Assembly (NCBI GenBank): GCA_002400085.1
Contig: DHEX01000124.1
Coordinates: forward strand, 1-18,339
Direction: 5' to 3'
From: Clostridiaceae bacterium UBA4839
GTDB lineage: Bacteria; Bacillota; Clostridia; Clostridiales; Caloramatoraceae
DNA: 18,339 bases
Each line of letters starts with the position of its first letter. The first letter of the stretch is position 1. Of the stretch, positions 13,611 to 18,339 are shown piece after piece. Both the position numbers and the translations under genes were made by a program. Under the pieces are notes generated by a model. It did not search any database. It was not told where the DNA came from and saw nothing but the letters and a program-made list of their open reading frames with translations.

Positions 13611-14561
13611 ATGAGAAATTGTGTATGTGGGGTGGACCTTGGGGGAACAAAAATTGGCATAGGTATTGTGGATAGCAATGGAAAAATAATTGCAAAGGTT
13701 AACGTCCCAACACCTGTAAAGGAAGGTAAACAAGCAGTGCTGGATAGCATTGTAAAAGGTATTGAAGATGTAATTACTAAAGCAAATTTAAAAACTTCTG
13801 ACCTTCTTGGAATTGGTGTGGGCTCACCAGGACCATTAAATTCTAAGTTAGGTATAATATATAATCCTAACAATTTACCAGGCTTTGAAAATGTTGAGAT
13901 AGTAAAGTTTTTAAATGAAAAATTTGGTACCAATGTTAAGCTCCAAAATGATGCTAATGCCGCAGCCCTTGGAGAATACATATTTGGTAGCGGAAAAGGG
14001 ACAGAAAATTTTGTTTATGTAACAGTAAGTACAGGCATAGGCGGAGGGCTTATAGTAAATGGGAAAATTTTTGAAGGTGCAAATTCTAATGCTGTTGAAA
14101 TAGGACATATGACAATACTTGATGGAGGCCCTGCCTGCAGCTGCGGAAACATAGGATGCTATGAGGCTCTTGCATCAGGAACTGCACTTCAAAGGTTCGC
14201 AAGAGAAGCTGTTTTAAAAGGAGAAAAAACCATTATAAAAGAAATTGCAGGGGATAGAGATATCAAAGCTGAAGATGTATTTAAAGCTTATCATAGAGGA
14301 GATAAGCTTGCTATAAAATTAGTCGAGCAAGAAGCATATTATCTTGGGGTGGGTATGATAAATTTAATTGCACTTTATAACCCTGAGAGAATTGCAATTG
14401 GCGGAGGAGTTTCAAATGAGTTTGATACTTTCTATGATAAGATGATGGAAACCGTAGAAAAACGAGCATTGAAGCCAAGCCTTAAAGTTTGTGACATTGT
14501 AAAGGCAAAGGTTAATGATGTAGGAATAGTCGGGGCAGCATCACTTATATATGAGAAATAA
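13611..14561 (+). CDS. glcK: ROK-family glucokinase
   Basis: A 316-residue cytoplasmic sugar kinase of the ROK family, predicted to phosphorylate glucose with ATP to glucose-6-phosphate. The N-terminal phosphate-binding motif DLGGTKIG is at residues 9-16. The substrate region includes NDANAAALGE with the catalytic Asp, then VSTGIGGG and EIGH. The ROK zinc site CSCGNIGC gives Cys176, Cys178 and Cys183, with the sugar-contacting Glu just after it (GCYEA). IGGGVSN near residue 265 closes the nucleotide pocket. Length agrees with Bacillus GlcK (about 321). There is no N-terminal helix-turn-helix, which rules out a ROK repressor. Another ROK hexose kinase specificity (for example mannose or N-acetylmannosamine) cannot be excluded by eye. 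It appears monocistronic, with its own promoter region upstream being too A/T-rich to resolve. Confidence 0.9.
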   Translation: MRNCVCGVDLGGTKIGIGIVDSNGKIIAKVNVPTPVKEGKQAVLDSIVKGIEDVITKANLKTSDLLGIGVGSPGPLNSKLGIIYNPNNLPGFENVEIVKFLNEKFGTNVKLQNDANAAALGEYIFGSGKGTENFVYVTVSTGIGGGLIVNGKIFEGANSNAVEIGHMTILDGGPACSCGNIGCYEALASGTALQRFAREAVLKGEKTIIKEIAGDRDIKAEDVFKAYHRGDKLAIKLVEQEAYYLGVGMINLIALYNPERIAIGGGVSNEFDTFYDKMMETVEKRALKPSLKVCDIVKAKVNDVGIVGAASLIYEK

Positions 14562-14641
14562 GGGGCACAGTAGGATTTACTATAGTGTTTGCAAAGTAGG
14601 CAGTAAGTTGACAAGTTATATTGTATATATGACAAGTTTAA

Positions 14642-14670
14642 TTGACAATGGTGAGAATATGTGATATCCT
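14642..14670 (+). promoter_or_regulatory. Promoter of the membrane protein / XRE pair, with GACAAGTT repeats
   Basis: TTGACA (14642-14647) and TATCCT (14665-14670) are spaced by 17 bp, 31 bp ahead of the ATG at 14701. Just upstream GACAAGTT occurs twice (14610-14617 and 14631-14638), and TTGACA recurs at 14608. The repeats could be sites for the XRE regulator encoded in the same transcript. Confidence 0.55.
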
Positions 14671-14700
14671 GTGTGTATCATAGTAGAGGAGGGTCAAAGC

Positions 14701-15018
14701 ATGGATAAAGAAAAAATTTTAGAAAAAAGCAGAGAGATACATCAAGATGAGGGAATGGAACATGCTGAGAGTCAAGGACGGGAAATTGGATTTATTGCTT
14801 TTTGTATTCTATTTATATTTCTTGTGATATTTAATCTTTTTTATGGAGAAAGCGTTACATTCTATGCTATCTCTTCACTGTTTTGGGCACTCAGTGCTGG
14901 GGAATCATATGGAAAGTACAGATTTGCAAAAACAAAGCTGCATTTTATATCTGCTATAGTTTGCAGTATTACATCGATTCTATCAGTTGCAAATTATATA
15001 ATAATTACACTGAGGTAA
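14701..15018 (+). CDS. Small three-helix membrane protein (DUF6442-like)
   Basis: A 105-residue protein. The first 35 residues are polar and charged (MDKEKILEKSREIHQDEG), followed by three hydrophobic segments at about 36-55, 60-75 and 86-103. The opening sequence and size recall the DUF6442 family, which is usually encoded beside a small XRE regulator; I rate that match as probable, not certain. Function unknown. The start at ATG 14701 is chosen over an upstream in-frame GTG at 14671 because GAGGAGGG (14686-14693) sits eight bases before it. It ends six bases before the XRE gene and shares its promoter. Confidence 0.8.
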   Translation: MDKEKILEKSREIHQDEGMEHAESQGREIGFIAFCILFIFLVIFNLFYGESVTFYAISSLFWALSAGESYGKYRFAKTKLHFISAIVCSITSILSVANYIIITLR

Positions 15019-15024
15019 TACAAT

Positions 15025-15234
15025 ATGGATGAAGAATTGATATTAAAAAATCGTTTGAAAATTGCAAGAGCAGAAAAAAATTTATCCCAAGAAGAATTAG
15101 CTAATCTTGTAGGTGTTTCTAGGCAAACAATTAGTTCTATTGAAACAGGACAGTTTAATCCTACTGCAAAGTTGGCTCTTCTTTTATGCATGGCCTTAGA
15201 TAAGAAATTTGAAGATTTGTTTTACTTCAGCTGA
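15025..15234 (+). CDS. XRE-family transcriptional regulator
   Basis: A 69-residue single-domain DNA-binding protein. The helix-turn-helix core LSQEELANLVGVSRQTISSIE spans residues about 19-39, followed by FNPTAKLALLLCMALDKKFEDLF, the pattern of short YgzD/YozG-like Cro/C1 regulators in Firmicutes. It binds DNA as a dimer and most likely controls its own two-gene operon through the GACAAGTT repeats upstream. Translation starts at ATG 15025 with GAGGTA about seven bases before it. The partner membrane protein may influence its activity or be its main target; this is inference from gene order. Confidence 0.9.
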   Translation: MDEELILKNRLKIARAEKNLSQEELANLVGVSRQTISSIETGQFNPTAKLALLLCMALDKKFEDLFYFS

Positions 15235-15345
15235 GGTAATGAGCAACTTAACAAGTTTTAGATGATATTGTTGAATTAACAAACAGGACTATTTAAGCAA
15301 GGATATAATTTAAATCATAATTTGTTATGGGAGGTATTAATTATT

Positions 15346-16116
15346 ATGAGGTTAATTATTACAAAAAATTATGAAGATATGAGCAGAAAGGCTGCTAATA
15401 TGTTAGCTGCACAGGTTCTTTTAAAGCCTAACAGTATTCTTGGACTTGCAACAGGAAGTACACCAATTCAAACATATAAAAATCTTATAAGTATGTATGA
15501 AAATGGAGATGTTGATTTCTCGAAGGTTACAAGTTTTAATCTTGATGAATATGTAAATCTTCCAAAAGAAAATGAAAACAGCTACTATTATTTTATGTTC
15601 AATAATTTATTCAATCATATAAATATAAGTAAAAATAATGTCCATATTTTAAATGGAATGGCTGAAGATTTTGAAAGGGAAGCTAATGAATATGAAAAAC
15701 AAATAAAATGTTGTGGCGGAATTGATCTTCAGGTCCTTGGAATTGGTAACAATGGTCATATAGGTTTTAATGAGCCTTCAAAGGTATTTGAATCAGATAC
15801 TCATATAGTAAATTTAAAAGAGGGCACAATTAAGGCAAATGCAAGATTCTTTAATTCTATGGATGAGGTTCCCAAAAAAGCAATAAGTATGGGAATAAAA
15901 ACAATAGTACAATCTAAGAGAGTAATGCTTCTTGCAAATGGTGAAAATAAATCAGAGGCAATTTATAAATCAATTTTTGAAGGGGTAACACCAGAAGTTC
16001 CTGCTTCAATTCTTCAGCTTCATTCAGATGCTACATTTATAGTAGATGAAGCAGCAGCAAAACTTATAAGAAAAAATCACAAAATTGAAGACTCATGTAA
16101 TTTATTAATTAAATAG
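15346..16116 (+). CDS. nagB: Glucosamine-6-phosphate deaminase NagB
   Basis: A 256-residue cytoplasmic enzyme converting glucosamine-6-phosphate to fructose-6-phosphate and ammonia, the last step of amino-sugar use. Conserved sites: phosphate-binding GLATGSTP at 33-40; Asp67 in NLDEY, the proton-transfer residue (Asp72 in E. coli); His138 and Glu143 in GNNGHIGFNEP. E. coli has Asp at the position of Asn136; Asn or Gly-Asn variants are normal in Firmicutes. The ATG at 15346 is preferred over a TTG at 15322 because GGGAGG (15329-15334) lies between them and the protein then begins MRLIITKN, like other NagB proteins. No nagA is beside it. The transcript ends at the terminator at 16168-16200. Confidence 0.95.
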   Translation: MRLIITKNYEDMSRKAANMLAAQVLLKPNSILGLATGSTPIQTYKNLISMYENGDVDFSKVTSFNLDEYVNLPKENENSYYYFMFNNLFNHINISKNNVHILNGMAEDFEREANEYEKQIKCCGGIDLQVLGIGNNGHIGFNEPSKVFESDTHIVNLKEGTIKANARFFNSMDEVPKKAISMGIKTIVQSKRVMLLANGENKSEAIYKSIFEGVTPEVPASILQLHSDATFIVDEAAAKLIRKNHKIEDSCNLLIK

Positions 16117-16167
16117 GTTATGCTTGCTCAATTTGTTGTGCAAAAGGAAGTACATCTAAAGAGTTTT

Positions 16168-16200
16168 AACCCCCCCTGACTTTTGAATCACGGGGGTTTT
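16168..16200 (+). terminator. Rho-independent terminator of nagB
   Basis: AACCCCC (16168-16174) pairs with GGGGGTT (16192-16198) around a 17-base loop and is followed by a T-run. It is 52 bp beyond the nagB stop. Confidence 0.8.
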
Positions 16201-16222
16201 TACATACATACATACATACATA
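16201..16222. repeat. TACA tetranucleotide microsatellite
   Basis: Five TACA units plus TA follow directly after the nagB terminator and end three bases before the first 43-bp repeat. Confidence 0.85.
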
Positions 16223-16224
16223 TA

Positions 16225-16324
16225 AGGGACAGATAACAACTCTTACTAATTAGATAGAATTTGGACAGAAATATGAGTATGAGGGACAGATAACAACTTT
16301 AACTAATCAGATGGAATTTGGACA
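16225..16324 (+). repeat. Tandem pair of 43-bp GGGACAG-family repeats, copies 5 and 6
   Basis: Units 16225-16267 and 16282-16324 match at 39 of 43 positions and repeat with a 57-bp period. Each begins AGGGACAGATAACAAC and ends GAATTTGGACA. The first contains the palindrome CTAATTAG. The second is preceded by ATGAGTATG, nearly the same lead-in as the copy at 17400. The rest of the 16117-16487 gap holds the nagB terminator, the microsatellite and the leader of the next gene. Confidence 0.75.
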
Positions 16325-16384
16325 TGCAATTTGCAAAAATAGTTATATTAGTAAGTTTTTCAAGAGAAAATTGGATATATAGAT

Positions 16385-16402
16385 TTGACTCATATAAGTC
16401 AA
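16385..16402. promoter_or_regulatory. Palindrome upstream of the YhcC-type radical SAM gene
   Basis: TTGACT (16385-16390) and AGTCAA (16397-16402) flank CATATA, giving an 18-bp palindrome with one mismatched pair, 86 bp before the start. A TATAAT at 16454-16459 is a possible -10 box downstream. Confidence 0.35.
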
Positions 16403-16487
16403 TGTATTTTACCTACTTGTGGAGTTGGATTTTTAAAATCGGTGTTTTTGCAATATAATAAGATAAAACAATTAAAGGGATGATTTT

Positions 16488-17420
16488 ATGGTTAAAGAGT
16501 GGGGAGATAAAAGATATAATTCACTAAATTATTATTTAAGGCAAAAGTTTGGTGAAAAAGTTTTTAAAATTGCTCTTGATGCAGGATTTACCTGCCCCAA
16601 CAGGGATGGAAAAATCTCAAGAGGAGGATGTATATTTTGCAGCGAAAGAGGATCAGGGGATTTTGCTGGCAAAAATGCAGACATTGTAAAGCAGTTTTAT
16701 GAAGTAAAAGAAGTTATGAACAAAAAATGGAAAGAAGGAAAATATATTGGCTATTTTCAAGCTTATACTAATACTTATGCCCCTGTAGAAGTACTTCGCG
16801 AAAAGTATGAAAGCATTTTAAGCATAGATGATGTAGTAGGCATTGCAATAGGAACAAGGCCAGACTGTTTGCCAGATGATATTTTAGATCTTCTTTCAGA
16901 ACTAAATGAAAAAACATTTTTATGGGTGGAACTTGGGCTTCAAACTGCAAATGATGAAAAGGGGAAAATTTTAAATAGAGGATATGATAGCAAAGACTAT
17001 ATAAATGCTGTTAAAAAGCTTAAAGAAAGAGGAATTCCTGTAGTTTCCCACATTATATTAGGACTTCCTTCTGAAAATAGGGAAGATATGCTTAAAACTG
17101 TAGAATTTGTTGCAGAAACAGGAACTTGGGGAATAAAGCTCCACCTTCTTTATCTTATGAAGGGAACACCTATGGTTAAGCTTTATAATGAAGGAAAACT
17201 AAAGTTTTTAGAAATGGATGAATATGTTGACCTTGTTGTGGATTCTATTGAAAGAATTCCTAAAAATATGGTGGTTCATAGGCTTACCGGTGATAGCCCA
17301 AGGAACCTTTTAATTGGTCCTATGTGGAGCCTTAAAAAGTGGGAAGTATTAAATGCGATAAATAAAAGATTTATAGAAAGAGATACCTATCAAGGAAAGA
17401 TGAGGATGAGGGACAGATAA
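16488..17420 (+). CDS. TIGR01212/YhcC-type radical SAM protein
   Basis: A 310-residue radical SAM protein of the YhcC (TIGR01212) type, conserved in bacteria with no settled function. The iron-sulfur cysteines are Cys36, Cys48 and Cys51 in CPNRDG...GGCIFC, spaced as in Elp3-like and YhcC proteins instead of the classic CX3CX2C. The N-terminus YNSLNYYLRQKFGEKVFKIALDAGFTC is characteristic. SAM-barrel segments follow: YFQAYTNTYAP, IAIGTRPDCL, WVELGLQTA, HIILGLPSE, LHLLYLMKGT and VHRLTGDSP. Length agrees with E. coli YhcC (309). The last codons and the TAA stop are formed by a GGGACAG repeat, so the C-terminal RMRMRDR may be repeat-derived. The gene is alone on its transcript between repeats. 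The start follows AAAGGGA by about seven bases. Confidence 0.9.
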   Translation: MVKEWGDKRYNSLNYYLRQKFGEKVFKIALDAGFTCPNRDGKISRGGCIFCSERGSGDFAGKNADIVKQFYEVKEVMNKKWKEGKYIGYFQAYTNTYAPVEVLREKYESILSIDDVVGIAIGTRPDCLPDDILDLLSELNEKTFLWVELGLQTANDEKGKILNRGYDSKDYINAVKKLKERGIPVVSHIILGLPSENREDMLKTVEFVAETGTWGIKLHLLYLMKGTPMVKLYNEGKLKFLEMDEYVDLVVDSIERIPKNMVVHRLTGDSPRNLLIGPMWSLKKWEVLNAINKRFIERDTYQGKMRMRDR

Positions 17421-17425
17421 CAACT
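17400..17425 (+). repeat. GGGACAG-family repeat, copy 7, forming the stop of the radical SAM gene
   Basis: ATGAGGATGAGGGACAGATA and the six bases after it match 16273-16298 at 25 of 26 positions. Read in the gene frame it encodes MRMRDR and the TAA stop at 17418-17420. The following 17426-17687 stretch holds no gene or clear hairpin. Confidence 0.75.
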
Positions 17426-17687
17426 GTTTTCCACCGCTATCATCAGCCTATTTACCATTTAAAAATTAACTTCTACCGCTTTTGCATTACATTTTCTCCA
17501 AACAACTGCTAATTTTGCTTTGATTAATGGTTTAACTTTATAACTTTATATTTTGGGGGTGCTTGTACACTTTAATAATATGTATAACAAATAATACCTC
17601 TTTTGAAAACAAAATGGATTTTATTAAAACTTTCTTTATTTTTTTAAAAAACAATATTCTTTTTGATTGAGTAGTATAAATACCTCC

Positions 17688-18339
17688 TCAAGCTGCAGCT
17701 GTATGTTCTATAATAAATTTATTTATTATATCTATATATCTTTCATCCTTTGATATAATATCTACTCCAATACAGCAAAGTTTTGATACTCTTGATTGAG
17801 TAATATTCCCAAAAAATTTGCATATGTCGCTGCACCTGTAGTTACAAAGGCTCCTCATTAGAAGTGCAGCTAATGCCCTTGCGACCTTAGTATTCCTGCT
17901 GTTTTTTATATGCAGCATTACTTCATTTATCCCAGTTTCCTCTGCAATAAATTTCGCTATATCCTTCGGATCAAAGTCCCTTACTATTATCTTTCTTTCG
18001 CTTCTGTACTCTGTCTTTTCATCTTCAAATTCCACTTCTTTTTTAATTCTGTCATCATCACATATATAAACAAATTTAAGATAATTTTCTCTTGCCTTGT
18101 TTACGTTTTGATCAAACATTTGCATTATAAAGCCTTCATCAAGTAGTCCTGTGTCATCTTTTTCAAGTCCAAGATACACTTTTAAACTTGAATATTTATA
18201 TTTTTCTGGGCACTTTTCATATCCCTTTATTTTTAATGGATTATTATGAATATATGCAGATAGGGTAAGAAGATATCTATCTGTTTTTACTATCTTGCTT
18301 TTAAATCTGTCTTGAAATAAATGCCCATTCCTTTTATTG
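17688..18339 (-). CDS. Y1/REP-associated-type transposase, 5' end outside window
   Basis: The minus-strand frame is open from the window edge (18338) to TGA at 17688-17690, giving 216 codons of the C-terminal part. An internal GTG at 18177-18179 is not a start, since the conserved transposase sequence runs on upstream of it. The visible start, RNGHLFQDRFKSK, then YLLTLSAYIHNNP and PEKYKYSSLKVYLG, is the signature of the second half of Y1 HUH transposases of the REP-associated (RAYT) type; the Tyr of YIHNNP is the likely nucleophile, and the HUH motif would lie off-window. About 160 residues follow that ordinary RAYTs lack; their end (ARALAALLMRSLCNYRCSDICKFFG...SRVSKL) looks like a DnaA-C-type helix-turn-helix. 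Such enzymes cut single-stranded DNA at hairpins. Intactness cannot be judged from this fragment. Confidence 0.85.
   Translation of the reverse strand, partial: NKRNGHLFQDRFKSKIVKTDRYLLTLSAYIHNNPLKIKGYEKCPEKYKYSSLKVYLGLEKDDTGLLDEGFIMQMFDQNVNKARENYLKFVYICDDDRIKKEVEFEDEKTEYRSERKIIVRDFDPKDIAKFIAEETGINEVMLHIKNSRNTKVARALAALLMRSLCNYRCSDICKFFGNITQSRVSKLCCIGVDIISKDERYIDIINKFIIEHTAAA

Noticed and set aside
13589..14635. Minus-strand frames opposite the glucokinase gene
   Set aside because: No ribosome binding sites, and the plus strand holds a complete ROK kinase with all motifs.
16201..16324. CRISPR array in the repeat stack after nagB
   Set aside because: Only two units, a 14-bp gap instead of a spacer of normal size, diverged repeats and no cas genes.

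Overview
The window looks like a chromosomal segment of an AT-rich, spore-forming low-GC Gram-positive bacterium, most likely a clostridium. The reasons are the strongly A/T-biased codons, GGAGG-type ribosome binding sites, a CwlD-type spore-cortex amidase and short intergenic terminators. No rRNA, tRNA, CRISPR array or phage module was seen. All gene calls rest on motifs and translated sequence read by eye; no database search was possible.

Layout. 1-2320: the 3' end of a surface-type beta-rich protein gene and a clostripain-family (C11) peptidase without a signal peptide; both are visibly richer in G/C than what follows. 2325-3221 (minus): a metallo-beta-lactamase-fold hydrolase. 3381-6640 (plus): a compact operon of cwlD, a fused MEMO-AMMECR1 protein, the matching AmmeMemoRadiSam radical SAM enzyme and a possible 31-codon ORF, closed by a bidirectional terminator. 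6714-8333 (minus): a Na/Pi-cotransporter-like protein with a PhoU-like tail. 8478-8735: a multi-hairpin repeat, probably a decayed element or structured RNA, with a truncated relative at 13155-13234. 8842-10092: a membrane-anchored S41-type protease homologue. 10171-13039 (minus): copper export, copA then copZ, with a CsoR-like operator at the copA promoter and a 97-bp inverted-repeat element between the genes. 13611-14561: ROK glucokinase. 14701-15234: a small membrane protein and an XRE regulator. 15346-16116: glucosamine-6-phosphate deaminase. 16488-17420: a TIGR01212/YhcC-type radical SAM protein. 17688-18339 (minus, cut by the window edge): a Y1/REP-associated-type transposase with an extended C-terminal domain.

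The main unexplained signal is a family of short repeats with the core GGGACRG followed by TTAYTT, TTCTT or ATAACAAC. Seven copies lie at or beyond gene ends. One pair forms the 97-bp inverted-repeat element between copA and copZ; two form a 43-bp direct repeat after nagB. At the ends of two genes the repeat or its purine-rich lead-in supplies the stop codon. A Y1-type transposase of the kind known to mobilise REP sequences lies 264 bp beyond the last copy. A REP/RAYT-like system is the working hypothesis.

Functionally the genes are a mixed chromosomal set (spore cortex maturation, copper efflux, amino-sugar and glucose entry into glycolysis, phosphate-type transport) with repeat and transposon traces between them. 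The AmmeMemoRadiSam trio has no established biochemical role; its tight linkage to cwlD and the tiny ORF at its end are the best leads among the coding genes.
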